Assembly (NCBI GenBank): GCA_900472605.1
Contig: UCJD01000029.1
Location: 31,614-95,613 of the forward strand
From: Hyphomicrobiales bacterium
Lineage (GTDB): Bacteria > Pseudomonadota > Alphaproteobacteria > Rhizobiales > Rhizobiaceae
DNA length: 64,000 nt
Direction of reading: 5' to 3'
Made by a program: the position numbers and the translations under genes. Positions 1 through 9,178 of this stretch are shown here, piece after piece. Positions within the stretch are counted from its first letter, which is position 1. Every line of letters starts with the position of its first letter. Below the pieces are notes generated by a model, which did not search any database, was not told where the DNA came from, and worked only from the letters and a program-made list of their open reading frames with translations.

Positions 1-1
1 G

Positions 2-439
2 ACCGTCTTCGCCGCCAACCGCGAGCGCTATCAGGGCTACACGCTGCGGCAGGTCTGCAAGGAGATGCACAGCTTCTACCGCGATGCCGGCGTCAAGGAA
101 CTGCAGCGCCTTTGCTTCCGCTCCGAGAGCTTTCCGGAGCCGGCGCTCTCGTCGAAGCAGGCTTACGAGGCGCTGGTCGCCAACAATGTCGACTATGTGC
201 CGCTTTCGCAAGCCGCCGGACGCATCTCGGCGACGCTGGCGTTGATTTATCCGCCGGGCATCGGGGTGATCGTGCCGGGAGAGCGCTGGGACGAGCGGGC
301 GCGGCCGATGCGCGACTATTTCCTCGCCTTCGAGGAATCCTTCAACCGCTTCCCGGGCTTCAACTACGAGGTCCAGGGCGTGTTCCAGGAGCGGATCGAT
401 GGGCGCATCAAGTTCCACACATATGTCGTGCGCGAGTAG
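2..439 (+). CDS. speF: Ornithine decarboxylase, C-terminal part (5' end outside window)
   Basis: The reading frame is open from base 2, so this is the last 145 residues of a longer protein. The sequence matches the C-terminal region of the large PLP-dependent Orn/Lys/Arg decarboxylases, including the typical 'YPPGIGVIVPGE' stretch. The PLP-binding lysine lies outside the window. The product would convert ornithine to putrescine with uptake of a proton in the cytoplasm. The next gene, 20 bp downstream, is a clear putrescine:ornithine antiporter. That pairing is the classical speF-potE acid-response operon and is the main reason for choosing ornithine over lysine or arginine as substrate. Substrate assignment is an inference from context. 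Confidence 0.85.
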   Translation, partial: TVFAANRERYQGYTLRQVCKEMHSFYRDAGVKELQRLCFRSESFPEPALSSKQAYEALVANNVDYVPLSQAAGRISATLALIYPPGIGVIVPGERWDERARPMRDYFLAFEESFNRFPGFNYEVQGVFQERIDGRIKFHTYVVRE

Positions 440-459
440 GGCGAGGGGAGAGTGCCATC

Positions 460-1821
460 ATGACCGATCACACAATGCATGCCGCGGCCGATACCACGGC
501 CAAGAAGAAGATGAGCCTGATGCAGCTGACCTTCATCGTTGCCGTCAACATGATGGGGTCGGGCATCATCATGCTGCCGGCGAACATGGCGCAGGTCGGC
601 GCCATCTCACTGCTCTCCTGGATCGTCACGGCGCTCGGCTCGATGGCGATTGCCTATGGCTTCGCGCAGGCCGGGCTGTTCAACCAGCGGCCCGGCGGCA
701 TGTCGGCTTACGCCGAGGATGCCTACGGCAAGGATGGCTATTTCTTCGTGTTCTTCCTGTATTTCCTGTCGCTGGCGATCGGCAATGTCGCGATCGGCAT
801 CTCGGCGGTGGGGTATCTCGCCGGCTTCTTTCCGGTGCTTACCTCGACGCCCGTGATGACCTGCGTCGCGCTGATCGCTCTCCTTTGGCTAACCACGGCC
901 GCCAATTTCGGCGGCCCGCGCATCACCGGGCGGATCGGGGCGATCACCGTGTGGGGTGTCATCATCCCGGTCGGCCTGCTGTCCATCATCGGCTGGTTCT
1001 GGTTCAGTTCGAGCACGTTTGGTGCTGCCTGGAACCCGAAGGGGCTGACGCTGGCGCAGGGCATGGGATCCAGCATCTCGCTGACGCTGTGGGCATTTCT
1101 CGGCATGGAATCGGCGGCGCAGAACTCCGATGCCGTCGAAAATCCGAAGCGCGACGTGCCGCTCGCCTGCATGTTCGGAACGCTCGGCGCTGCCGTCATC
1201 TACATCCTGTCGACGACGGTGATACAGGGCATCGTGCCGAACGCCGATCTTGCGGCGTCGACCGGTCCCTTCGCGCTTGCCTATGCGACCATGTTCAATC
1301 CGACGATCGGGTCTATCATCATGGCGCTCGCGGTGCTTGCCTGCGTCGGCTCGCTGCTTGGCTGGCAGTTCACCATCGCGCAGACGGCGCGCACGGCCGC
1401 GCAGGAGCGGATGTTCCCGGCGATCTTCTCGCGCGTGAACCAGCTGGGCGCGCCGGTCCAGGGCATGATCATCCTCGGCATCGTACAGACGGGCCTTGCC
1501 CTGATGACCATTTCGCCGACGCTTAGCGAGCAGTTCTCGGCCCTGGTCAACCTCGCCGTGGTGACCAACGTGCTGCCTTACATCGTGGCGCTTTCGGCCC
1601 TCTTCGTGATGATGAAGAAGGCCGGCGTGCCACCAGGGAAGTACCGGCTGAACTCGATCATCGCCACGCTCGGCATGCTTTACAGCGTGTTCGCGATCTA
1701 CGCTTCCGGCAAGGATGCGGTGCTTGGCGGCATGCTGGTGACGGGTATCAGCTTCATCATCTACGGGCGGATCGCGCCGCGCTTTGCCAGCGGCCTGAAC
1801 CGTGTCGCGGCGGCCGAATAG
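460..1821 (+). CDS. potE: Putrescine:ornithine antiporter PotE
   Basis: A 453-residue APC-superfamily permease with about 12 hydrophobic segments. It closely follows E. coli PotE: 'NMMGSGIIMLP' near residue 30, 'ITVWGVIIPV' near 165, 'TLWAFLGMESA' near 215 and 'SLLGWQFTIAQ' near 305. It sits in the inner membrane and would exchange internal putrescine for external ornithine, completing a proton-consuming cycle with the upstream decarboxylase. I chose the ATG at 460 because a GAGGGGAG ribosome site lies just upstream and the length fits the family; the frame extends further upstream but only across the end of the decarboxylase gene. Probably co-transcribed with speF. Confidence 0.93.
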   Translation: MTDHTMHAAADTTAKKKMSLMQLTFIVAVNMMGSGIIMLPANMAQVGAISLLSWIVTALGSMAIAYGFAQAGLFNQRPGGMSAYAEDAYGKDGYFFVFFLYFLSLAIGNVAIGISAVGYLAGFFPVLTSTPVMTCVALIALLWLTTAANFGGPRITGRIGAITVWGVIIPVGLLSIIGWFWFSSSTFGAAWNPKGLTLAQGMGSSISLTLWAFLGMESAAQNSDAVENPKRDVPLACMFGTLGAAVIYILSTTVIQGIVPNADLAASTGPFALAYATMFNPTIGSIIMALAVLACVGSLLGWQFTIAQTARTAAQERMFPAIFSRVNQLGAPVQGMIILGIVQTGLALMTISPTLSEQFSALVNLAVVTNVLPYIVALSALFVMMKKAGVPPGKYRLNSIIATLGMLYSVFAIYASGKDAVLGGMLVTGISFIIYGRIAPRFASGLNRVAAAE

Positions 1822-1839
1822 TTCCGGGGAGGATGCGCC

Positions 1840-2766
1840 ATGAAAAGCAACAAGCGTTTCAAGATCCTGCTGACCGCGTCGATCCTCGCCGGCACGGCCG
1901 CCTCCACGGCGCCGTCGATGGCCGAGGCCCAGACGCTCGATCGCATCAAGACGAGCAGTGCGCTGAAGCTCGGCTATGAGCCGGATGCCCGGCCATTCTC
2001 GTTCAAGACCGAGCAGGCAGCACCCGGTGGCTACGCGGTCGCGCTTTGCGGCAAGATCGCCGACAGGCTCAAGACGGCGCTGAACCTGCCGCAGCTTAAT
2101 GTCGAGTGGGTGCCGCTGACGGACAAGGGGCTGGAGCCGGCGATAAAGGAGGGTGCGGTCGATCTTGTGTGCGGCGCCGAGCCGATCACGCTCAGCCGCC
2201 GCGCCGAGGTGTCCTTCTCGCTGCCGATCTTTCCGAGCGGCACGGGCGTGGTCCTGAGCAAGAGCGCGCCGTTGGCATTGACCGAGGTGCTGGCCTACGG
2301 CCAACCGACTGACCGGCCGATCTGGCGTGGTTCGCCCGCCCGCACCATCCTCGAGCACAAGACCTTCTCGTCGATCACAGGGACGACCAGCGAGCGCTGG
2401 CTGGCCGACCGTATCAAGACGTTCCAGCTGGCGGCGACCTCGGTGCCCGTCGAGAGCTACGCGATCGGTATCGAACGCGTCGCGGACGGCAGTTCGGCCG
2501 CGCTGTTCGGCGAGATGCCGCTCCTCATGGATGCGGCCGCCCGCAGCGACAATGCCGGCAATCTCGTGGTGCTGAGGCGGCATTTCACCTATGAGCCGCT
2601 GGGGCTCGAACTGGCGCGTGGTGACGAAGACTTCCGTCTCGCCGTCGATCGCGCTCTCAGCCAGACTTATGCCTCTCAGGACTTCGCGGAACTCTTCACG
2701 ACATGGTTCGGCGTGCCCGACGAGGCGATCGTTACCTTCTTCCGGCAGACCGCGCTGCCGGAGTAG
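1840..2766 (+). CDS. Periplasmic solute-binding protein, amino-acid (family 3) type
   Basis: A 308-residue secreted protein. Residues 1-30 form a Sec signal peptide (basic start, hydrophobic core, cleavage near SMAEA). The rest fits family 3 extracellular solute-binding proteins, with 'LKLGYEPDARPFSF' just after the signal and 'DLVCGAEPITLS' in the first lobe. It lies 18 bp after potE and is likely in the same operon. No ABC permease or ATPase gene accompanies it, so it may serve an unlinked transporter or act as a periplasmic sensor of amino acids or polyamines. The ligand cannot be read from the sequence; ornithine or another basic amino acid is a guess from the neighbours. Confidence 0.78.
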   Translation: MKSNKRFKILLTASILAGTAASTAPSMAEAQTLDRIKTSSALKLGYEPDARPFSFKTEQAAPGGYAVALCGKIADRLKTALNLPQLNVEWVPLTDKGLEPAIKEGAVDLVCGAEPITLSRRAEVSFSLPIFPSGTGVVLSKSAPLALTEVLAYGQPTDRPIWRGSPARTILEHKTFSSITGTTSERWLADRIKTFQLAATSVPVESYAIGIERVADGSSAALFGEMPLLMDAAARSDNAGNLVVLRRHFTYEPLGLELARGDEDFRLAVDRALSQTYASQDFAELFTTWFGVPDEAIVTFFRQTALPE

Positions 2767-2888
2767 CGTGGCTGCCTGTCCGCTTCATCACGCTTCTCCT
2801 TCGATAAAAACGATATTCGCGGCATGGCGGAACAATCCGATGTCGCCTCGAATTCGTACAGGGAGTGACGTGAACGCGGAGGTGAACC

Positions 2889-3140
2889 ATGAACCGGGAG
2901 CGCGGACGGAGGAGGCTGATGCTCAGACTGCCGGATATCCGGCATGTGCTGTCGGGCGTGCCCACGGAAGCGCTCGGTGACATGTTCGAATCCTACGCAC
3001 TGGCTGCCGATGCGCTCGACCGGTTTCGCAGCGAAACGCCGCTGCAAGAGGGCCTGATCGAGGAATATTCCCAGCTGTGTCATGAGATAGAGCAGGAAGT
3101 TATCGTCTACTGCTCCGGCGGGCTCAGATCTCGGGGATGA
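2889..3140 (+). CDS. Small protein of unknown function (83 aa)
   Basis: I do not recognise a family. The ATG at 2889 is preceded by a near-perfect ribosome site (GGAGGTGAACC), the best argument that it is translated. The first ten residues are arginine-rich, followed by a predicted helical segment with 'EEYSQLCHEIEQEVI' near residues 57-71. No signal peptide or membrane segment is visible, so it is probably cytoplasmic. It stands alone on the plus strand, 122 bp after the solute-binding gene, and converges with the AI-2E permease gene. Its size and helical pattern recall the orphan at 8821, but the resemblance is too weak to call homology. Confidence 0.6.
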   Translation: MNRERGRRRLMLRLPDIRHVLSGVPTEALGDMFESYALAADALDRFRSETPLQEGLIEEYSQLCHEIEQEVIVYCSGGLRSRG

Positions 3141-3170
3141 AATGTCGGGCAGCACTTCGCGTCGGCTCGA

Positions 3171-4301
3171 TCAGCCAGGGTGCTGCGCGGTCGGGTTTGT
3201 GTCTGCGCTATCGCGCGGCGGCCAGGCCCAGGCACGCAGCAGCTCGTAGAACACGCTGAGCACGATCGGCCCGAGAAACAGGCCCAACAACCCATAGGAT
3301 AGCGTCCCGCCGATAACGCCGATCAGGATTACCAGCATCGGTGTCGAGAGACCTTTCGCCATCAGGATCGGTTTCAGCACATTGTCGACAAGCATGATCG
3401 GCACCGCCACGACGGTCAGCGCAAAGGCGACCGGTGTTGGCCACGAGAACCAGCCCCAGATGATCGCGGGCACAAGTACAAGCCCCGGACCCAGCTGCAT
3501 GACGCAGAGCATGAAGATGATGAAGGTCAGTGCTCCCCGCGCGGGCAGGTCGAAGAAGGCGAAGCACAGGCCGCACATCAGCGTCTGCAGGAAGGCCACG
3601 CCGATGACGCCGCGCGAGACATTCCGGACCGTCGTTCCCGCCAGCTTCGCGAAGCCGACGCCGCGGTCACCGGCGACACGACTTGCCAGAACCTGAATGG
3701 TCTCCGCAAGCCGCGTCGACTGGGTGAGGAAGAAGCCGGAGAGAATGACGGAAGCGACGAAGCTCAACACACCGCCGCTGATCGAGGCGAGCTTAGCCAC
3801 CACGATGCCCATCACATGCAGTATCGGCTTTTGAAACTGGATGATGTTGGAGGCGAGATCGCCTGCGACCTTGTTCCAGGCGGCGTAGAGGCGTTCGCCG
3901 ATGACGGGCCATTCGCGAATGCTTGCCGGCGCTGCCGGCAGCGTGAAGTTCTCCGCCTGGAGCTTGCTCACCAGCCCTTCCACAGCCTCGGCGAAATTGA
4001 CCGCAACGAGCGCCAGAGGCGCGATGATGAGGACGAGGCAGGCGACGACGATGACTGTCGCGGCAATCACCGGACGGTTTCCGATCAGGCGCGAGAGCGC
4101 ATTGAACATCGGGTACAGCGCAACGGCAAGGATGCCCGACCAGATGACGATCAGCGCGAAGGGCGCGATGAGCAGCACCGTCCAATAGGCGAAGAGCCCG
4201 ATGATCCCAAGTCGCACAAGGTCGCTGACCCTTGCCTCGATCGAGATCTGTCCGGCGTCTTTCGCTCCCATTTCGGCGTCGTTCGACCGGTCCATCATCA
4301 T
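3171..4301 (-). CDS. AI-2E family (PerM/UPF0118) membrane transporter
   Basis: A 376-residue inner-membrane protein with about eight hydrophobic segments arranged as in the AI-2E/UPF0118 family: two N-terminal helices (around residues 33-65 and 78-103), a soluble middle section, then a C-terminal bundle ending in 'GVIGGTLSYGLLGLFLGPI', a family signature. Members include autoinducer-2 exporters and Na+/H+ antiporters, so the substrate is open. It lies 34 bp downstream of the polyphosphate kinase gene in the same direction, suggesting a shared transcript. The three consecutive ATG codons at its start make the exact start uncertain by two residues. Confidence 0.82.
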   Translation of the reverse strand: MMMDRSNDAEMGAKDAGQISIEARVSDLVRLGIIGLFAYWTVLLIAPFALIVIWSGILAVALYPMFNALSRLIGNRPVIAATVIVVACLVLIIAPLALVAVNFAEAVEGLVSKLQAENFTLPAAPASIREWPVIGERLYAAWNKVAGDLASNIIQFQKPILHVMGIVVAKLASISGGVLSFVASVILSGFFLTQSTRLAETIQVLASRVAGDRGVGFAKLAGTTVRNVSRGVIGVAFLQTLMCGLCFAFFDLPARGALTFIIFMLCVMQLGPGLVLVPAIIWGWFSWPTPVAFALTVVAVPIMLVDNVLKPILMAKGLSTPMLVILIGVIGGTLSYGLLGLFLGPIVLSVFYELLRAWAWPPRDSADTNPTAQHPG

Positions 4302-4335
4302 ATCCCGCGCCGCGCGTTGCCGTGCGATCCCGGTG

Positions 4336-5184
4336 TCATTGCGTCACGTCGGGCACGACGTGGCGGACGCTGCCGTCCTCGACGAAATTCGGCGGCCGCT
4401 TCTGGCGCTTCCCGAGATCGGGCTCCTCGAACTTGATGCGCTCGTAGGGGATGGACTGCAGGATGTGCGAGATGCAGTTGATCCGGGCGCGCTTCTTGTC
4501 GTCCGAGGGGACGATCCACCACGGGGCGTGATTGCTGTCGGTCATCCTGAGCATCTCGTCGTAGGCGCGGGTATAGTCCCACCAGCGCTGGTAGGACTCG
4601 ACGTCCATCGGGCTGAGCTTCCACTGCCGGACCGGATCGTCAATACGGCGCCGGAAGCGACGCTCCTGCTCCTCCTCGCTGACCGTCAGGAAGTATTTCA
4701 GCAGCGTCACGCCGCTCTCGACGATCGCCGCCTCGAAACGTGGCGCGAGCTCGAGGAAGCGCTGTACCTTCTTGTCGCTGCAGAACCCCATGACGCGGTC
4801 GACGCCAGCGCGGTTGTACCAGCTGCGGTCGAAGATCACGACTTCGCCGGCCGCCGGCAGATAGTTGATGTAGCGCTGCATGTAGATCTGCGATTTCTCG
4901 CGGTCGGTCGGGGCGGGGAGCGCGATCACGCGGAAGACGCGCGGGCTGACCTTCTCGGTGATCCGCTTGATCATGCCACCCTTGCCTGCAGCATCGCGGC
5001 CTTCGAAGACGATGACCACCCTGGCGCCCGACTTCTTGACCCATGCCTGGAGATGCGCCAGCTCCACCTGGAGGCGGGCGATCTCCTTGTCGTAATCCCA
5101 CGCCTTCTTTTTCTTCTTGTCCTTGCCGTTCGACTTTGCTGACGGCTCCGGGTCGTGACCCTTGGTTTCCAATATCTCGTCCAT
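4336..5184 (-). CDS. ppk2: Polyphosphate kinase 2 (PPK2 class I)
   Basis: A 282-residue cytoplasmic kinase. After a lysine-rich leader (residues 21-27), the PPK2 domain shows the Walker A motif 'GRDAAGKGG' at residues 62-70, the lid/Walker B region 'FDRSWYNRAGVDRVMGF' near 118-134, and the C-terminal 'WKLSPMDVESYQRW' stretch. PPK2 enzymes transfer phosphate between polyphosphate and nucleoside diphosphates, usually favouring nucleotide synthesis. The ATG at 5184 follows a strong GGAGGG ribosome site. It lies between SulP and AI-2E genes, all on the minus strand with short gaps, so one operon is likely. Whether ADP or GDP is preferred cannot be told. Confidence 0.93.
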   Translation of the reverse strand: MDEILETKGHDPEPSAKSNGKDKKKKKAWDYDKEIARLQVELAHLQAWVKKSGARVVIVFEGRDAAGKGGMIKRITEKVSPRVFRVIALPAPTDREKSQIYMQRYINYLPAAGEVVIFDRSWYNRAGVDRVMGFCSDKKVQRFLELAPRFEAAIVESGVTLLKYFLTVSEEEQERRFRRRIDDPVRQWKLSPMDVESYQRWWDYTRAYDEMLRMTDSNHAPWWIVPSDDKKRARINCISHILQSIPYERIKFEEPDLGKRQKRPPNFVEDGSVRHVVPDVTQ

Positions 5185-5203
5185 GGTTCTCCCTCCATAC
5201 GTT

Positions 5204-6919
5204 TCAAACCGTGCTGCCTGCCGATGTCGTGCCTGTCTGGTCGTAATTTCCGATCAGCGCCCGCAGCGCTTCTTCCCTGCCGTTGAAGATGTTGTCCGAG
5301 CCGATCGCCTTGATGACGCCTGCGCGGCTCAGAATATTGCGGCTCTCCTCGCTGAGATCGGCGATCGCGAAGGTGATGTTGCGTTTGGCCAGGATCTCGG
5401 CCACGGCCTCGAGCGCGGTGGCGCCTGTGCTGTCGATATGGGTGATCGCGCTGGCATCGAGTACCAGGCATCGGGTCTCGGCGGGCAGGTTCCGTGCCAC
5501 CGAAATCAGGCGGTTCCTGATGTAGTCGGCGTTGTAGAAGAGGATGCTGCCCTGCACGGCGAAGACGGCGGCCCCGTCGATCGGGCGCGCTTCGGGGTGG
5601 CGGGCAAGGTCGAAGAAGCCGTGCCGACCTTCGATATGGCCGAGCAGGCCGTCGCGCGGAAACATCGTCTGGCGCAGCAGGTAGACCAGCGTCGCGGCGA
5701 CCGCGACGATGACGCCGTTGAGCACGCCGAAGCTGATCGCGCCCCACATGGCGATCAGCGCGAAGATGAACTCCATGCGGCTGATGCGCCAGATCTTGCG
5801 CAGTTCGTGGACGTCGATGAGGCTGATCGCCGCCATTGCGAGGATGGCGGCCAGCGCCGGAATGGGAAGGATGCGGAGCGCGCTGTGCAGGAAGACGAGG
5901 GCAGCGATCAGCGTTGCCGCCGATACGAGGCCGGCCGCCTGCGAGACGCCGCCCGTCGACAGGTTGATTGCCGTGCGCGAATCCGAAACGCTGATTGGAA
6001 ACGAGCCGAACAGCCCCGGCGCGATGTTGGCCGCGCCGAGGCCTATCAGCTCCTGGTTTGCATCGACCTCTTCGCCGGTGCGCGAGCCGAAGCTGCGGGC
6101 CGCCACGATGCCCGCGCCGAAGCTCACCAGAAAGATCGCGGCGGAGCCGAGTATGATCTTGTCGAGTGGCATCTGGTGGAGCGCGGGCAGCGAGAAGCTT
6201 GGCAGGCCACTCGGTATGTCGCCGACGACGGCGATGCCGCGCCCCTGGAAATCGAATATGGCCGAGAGCACGACCGAGAGGACGACGACAAGCACCGGCC
6301 CGGGAATCTTGAGGTTCAAAGCCCGGACGAGCCACAGCGTTGCGAACATGAAGAGACCTAGAAGGAGCGACGGCCAGTGGATCAGACCGCTCTTGCCGGC
6401 GATCTCGAGCAGCGGCGGGACGAGCCCGTCGGATTCGATCTTCACGCCTGTGAAGCGGCCGATCTGGCCGACGAGGATAGACAGCGACACGCCGGCGAAG
6501 AAGCCTACGAGAATGGGGCGCGAGAGGAAGCTTGCGAGAACGCCGAGGCGCAGCAGCTTGGCGGCTATGCAGCAGATGCCGACGCCGAGCGCGAGTGCTG
6601 CCGCGATCGCGACCCGATCGACCGGCGTGCCGGCAGGGTAGGCGGCGACGACCGTTCCCATCGCCGCGGCGAGTACCGTCATGGTGGCCGCATCCGGGCC
6701 GACGACCAGGAGCCGGGAGGGTCCGAAGATCGCGTAGGCGATCGGCGCGACGATGCTGGCGTAGATCCCGGTTTCCGGCGGCAGGCCGGCAATGGCGGGA
6801 TAGGCGATGGCGCTCGGCAGGCCGACGGCGGCAATCGACAGGCCGGCCGGGATGTCGCTCCGGAGCCAATCCTTGCTGAAGCCGCTCAGGCCTCGCAACA
6901 TCGGAAGACTGCCTATCAC
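5204..6919 (-). CDS. SulP family anion transporter with C-terminal STAS domain
   Basis: A 571-residue membrane protein. It has 'AAVGLPSAIAYPAIAGLPP' near residues 30-48, the SulP signature, then about 10-12 membrane segments to residue 410. A cytoplasmic STAS domain covers roughly 440-560, with 'LDASAITHIDSTGA' as its core. SulP proteins move sulfate, bicarbonate or other anions across the inner membrane. The frame starts with GTG at 6919, supported by a GAGGAG ribosome site; an ATG six codons later is the alternative. It is 19 bp upstream of ppk2. Substrate is not assignable from sequence; the stress-gene context makes bicarbonate or sulfate both possible. Confidence 0.88.
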   Translation of the reverse strand: MIGSLPMLRGLSGFSKDWLRSDIPAGLSIAAVGLPSAIAYPAIAGLPPETGIYASIVAPIAYAIFGPSRLLVVGPDAATMTVLAAAMGTVVAAYPAGTPVDRVAIAAALALGVGICCIAAKLLRLGVLASFLSRPILVGFFAGVSLSILVGQIGRFTGVKIESDGLVPPLLEIAGKSGLIHWPSLLLGLFMFATLWLVRALNLKIPGPVLVVVLSVVLSAIFDFQGRGIAVVGDIPSGLPSFSLPALHQMPLDKIILGSAAIFLVSFGAGIVAARSFGSRTGEEVDANQELIGLGAANIAPGLFGSFPISVSDSRTAINLSTGGVSQAAGLVSAATLIAALVFLHSALRILPIPALAAILAMAAISLIDVHELRKIWRISRMEFIFALIAMWGAISFGVLNGVIVAVAATLVYLLRQTMFPRDGLLGHIEGRHGFFDLARHPEARPIDGAAVFAVQGSILFYNADYIRNRLISVARNLPAETRCLVLDASAITHIDSTGATALEAVAEILAKRNITFAIADLSEESRNILSRAGVIKAIGSDNIFNGREEALRALIGNYDQTGTTSAGSTV

Positions 6920-7001
6920 CGCGGGCTCCTCATCATTGCGTCATCGGCATTATCAATGTTCAGGCCAGCCCCGCCCGGTGGACGGGACCGGCCTTCTCCC
7001 C

Positions 7002-8159
7002 TCAGTGTTCGAGGAAGACGTAGTTCATCCAGCTGCTCATCCGCAGCAGCACCTTTCTCAAGACCGCGACATGGTGCCAGTGGTGGGTGTAGACGGCGAC
7101 CTCGGCGACGACACCGCCGGGAAGCTGGTAGCCTTCAGTACTCTCCAGGATCTCGATGCTGGCGATCGTCTGGCCGGGTGCGGCGCGTTCGGGCGATTGC
7201 GGGTCGATCAGCGCGCCCGACGGCTGCAGCTGGCCTTGCGCCATCACGTCTATGATCGCGTCGACGCGTGCCTTGAATATCTTGCCGGGGACCGCCTTGA
7301 AGGCGACTTCGGCATCGTCGCCGACGTTGACGCGCTGCAGCGAATTCTGGATGAAGGCCGCGCCGAGCATGCGGTCCTCGCTGTTGATGAAGACCATCAC
7401 TGGCCGGAGCGGAAGCGGGTTCGCCATCATCCCCGGGCGAAGGAAGACCTGTGTGACGTAGCCGTCGCTGGGGGCGCGCACCGTCGTCTGATCGAGATCG
7501 TATTGCGCGTTGGCAAGTTCGGCCTGAAGGCGGGCGACGGTGGGGTTGGTGCCGTTTATCTGCGATTCATAGGCCAGTCGGGCCTGCGTGGCCTGAGCGC
7601 GGGCGGTATCGACAGCCGCCTCCGCCGTGAGATAGATGCCCCTGCGATTTTCGACCTCAAGCTCGGAGTAGACGGCGCCCCGGCCGCTCGATTTCGAATT
7701 TTCGTTCGATGCCTGGAATTTCTCGAAGGCCTGCAGCGAACGGTCCCTGGAGGCTTCGGCGCCGACGACGGCTGCGTTGGCGGCGTCGAGCGCTGCTTTC
7801 AATTGCAGCACTGTCTGCTTTGCCTCGGCGAGTGCCGCCGTCTTCTGATCGACCGTGAACTGATAGGGGCGCGGATCGATGCGGAAGAGGACGTCGCCCT
7901 TCTTCAGCGGCGCATTGGGCGTTACCGGTACCTCGATTACCTGCCCGCCGACCGTGGGGATGACGGGCGCGGAGGTGAAGTAGACCCTGGCGTCGCTGGT
8001 ATAGGGATGATTGTAGCTCATCAGCAATAGCAGCGTGGAGATCAGGAAGATGCCACCAAGAACGGCCGTTGCCAGCGTCCACTGGTTCACCGGAATGCGG
8101 AAGATCTTGAAGATGGCGTAACAGAGCGCCGCGTAGGTCAGGATGAGAAGCAGGTCCAT
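7002..8159 (-). CDS. HlyD-family membrane-fusion protein, YiaV/YibH type
   Basis: A 385-residue periplasmic adaptor. There are two hydrophobic segments at the N-terminus (residues 1-20 and 27-47), then a biotinyl-lipoyl-like half around residues 70-100, a long alanine- and glutamine-rich coiled coil (about 100-230), and a beta-barrel with 'RAPSDGYVTQVFLRPGMM'. E. coli YiaV and YibH have this layout and are encoded next to a DUF3302 protein, exactly as here. The ATG overlaps the TAA stop of the DUF3302 gene by one base, implying translational coupling. No inner-membrane pump component accompanies the pair, as also in E. coli, and the exported substrate is unknown. Confidence 0.88.
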   Translation of the reverse strand: MDLLLILTYAALCYAIFKIFRIPVNQWTLATAVLGGIFLISTLLLLMSYNHPYTSDARVYFTSAPVIPTVGGQVIEVPVTPNAPLKKGDVLFRIDPRPYQFTVDQKTAALAEAKQTVLQLKAALDAANAAVVGAEASRDRSLQAFEKFQASNENSKSSGRGAVYSELEVENRRGIYLTAEAAVDTARAQATQARLAYESQINGTNPTVARLQAELANAQYDLDQTTVRAPSDGYVTQVFLRPGMMANPLPLRPVMVFINSEDRMLGAAFIQNSLQRVNVGDDAEVAFKAVPGKIFKARVDAIIDVMAQGQLQPSGALIDPQSPERAAPGQTIASIEILESTEGYQLPGGVVAEVAVYTHHWHHVAVLRKVLLRMSSWMNYVFLEH

Positions 8160-8500
8160 TAGGCGTTCTCCTTCTCCGATGTCTGGCCTTCGAGTTCGGC
8201 GATGCGTGCATGCAGGCGTGCGATTTCAGCGTTGGCCTCCTGCGCCGGCGACAGCTTGCCATCGGTGCGGATGCCCCAGCCGCGATCCTCGCGGTAGAGC
8301 GTCGCCCAGATGAACAGGAACGGCCAGATGGCGTGGAGGGTGAACAGGCTTACCCATCCGGCGACGTGGATCGCATCCTGATGCGGGTGGTTTCTGGCCT
8401 TTGCCATCAGGTGCGGGATGTCGTGGATGGCGATCACTGCGTAGAACAATGTGATCACGACGAAAAACAGGACGCCCAGTGCAAAATAGTCGAGGAACAC
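8159..8500 (-). CDS. DUF3302 inner-membrane protein, YiaW/YibI type
   Basis: A 113-residue protein with two membrane segments (residues 3-25 and about 48-66) and a C-terminal cytoplasmic helix rich in A, E and R (around 85-110) that could form a coiled coil. Size, topology and its position as first gene before an HlyD-family adaptor match the DUF3302 family (E. coli YiaW and YibI). Function is unknown; the fixed pairing suggests it is the membrane partner of the adaptor. It is transcribed divergently from the orphan gene at 8821. Confidence 0.82.
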   Translation of the reverse strand: MFLDYFALGVLFFVVITLFYAVIAIHDIPHLMAKARNHPHQDAIHVAGWVSLFTLHAIWPFLFIWATLYREDRGWGIRTDGKLSPAQEANAEIARLHARIAELEGQTSEKENA

Positions 8501-8820
8501 GGTCTTAGCCTTTCGACAGCGAATGGTCGAACTCTGCGGGTGCGGTGAATACGCAAAAACAATAGACCCGCGTGCGTGGCGACGCCCGTAGCATCACGTA
8601 ACATCTATCGGATCAATGGCGGATGAGCGGCTTATCGCCGTTGTCGGGACTTCTCCGATCAACGACGCTTCTGCATGAACTGGGGCCGTCTGCCGCGCTC
8701 GATCGTCAGCTTCAGAAGGCGCTGATGCCGCGTATCTTCGCGTATCTTACGTCTGCAGTTGCTCGAAGCCGCCCTATAATCAGCTGCTCTTCCTGGGGGA
8801 GATCGGCGGTGGGGGGTGCG
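8501..8820. other. 320-bp intergenic region, divergent promoters
   Basis: This stretch separates the minus-strand DUF3302 gene from the plus-strand small gene at 8821 and should hold promoters for both. A plus-strand frame is open from 8623 but lacks protein-like composition before 8821 and has no ribosome site at its first ATG. I see no convincing hairpin, operator or RNA gene here. Confidence 0.4.
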
Positions 8821-9111
8821 ATGAGCTGGAGAGGAAGCAATACGCCGCGACTGTCCGCTCTCGCCGTCGCCGAAGTCCATTTTCCCGACCAGGCCAGCAG
8901 GGTACGGCATCTGTACCAGGTCAGCGACGCGTTCCGCAGCATGTGCGAGGACCTCGCGGTGATACTGGAGACGCTGAGCCATCTCGACGATCTTCCGCGC
9001 ATGGAGAGGGAGGCGCGTCGGCAGGAATACAAGGAACTGGAGAAGGCGCTTCTCAGCGAAATCGGCGAGGCGCTGTCGCGATCGAACGTCGTATCGCTCA
9101 AACGCTCCTGA
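8821..9111 (+). CDS. Small helical protein of unknown function (96 aa)
   Basis: No family recognised. I chose the ATG at 8821 (GGGGGG just upstream) rather than the upstream ATG at 8623, because the extra 66 residues look like translated noncoding DNA. The protein is mostly polar helix, with 'LETLSHLDDLPRMEREARRQ' in the middle and 'EYKELEKALLSEIGEAL' near the end. No signal peptide or membrane segment is seen. It is 67 bp upstream of the DUF3300 gene and could share its transcript. It is about the same size and helical style as the orphan at 2889. Confidence 0.55.
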   Translation: MSWRGSNTPRLSALAVAEVHFPDQASRVRHLYQVSDAFRSMCEDLAVILETLSHLDDLPRMEREARRQEYKELEKALLSEIGEALSRSNVVSLKRS

Positions 9112-9178
9112 GCGCTCGCACACGAAGCGTGCCGAGCAGCAGCATTCATCGCCATTTGCACGGAAAGGTCGATGCGTC

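Noticed and set aside
4971..6869. A 632-codon minus-strand frame over the SulP gene
   Set aside because: It is in a different frame of the same strand as SulP, which has clear family motifs; the alternative product is arginine-rich and unrelated to any family.
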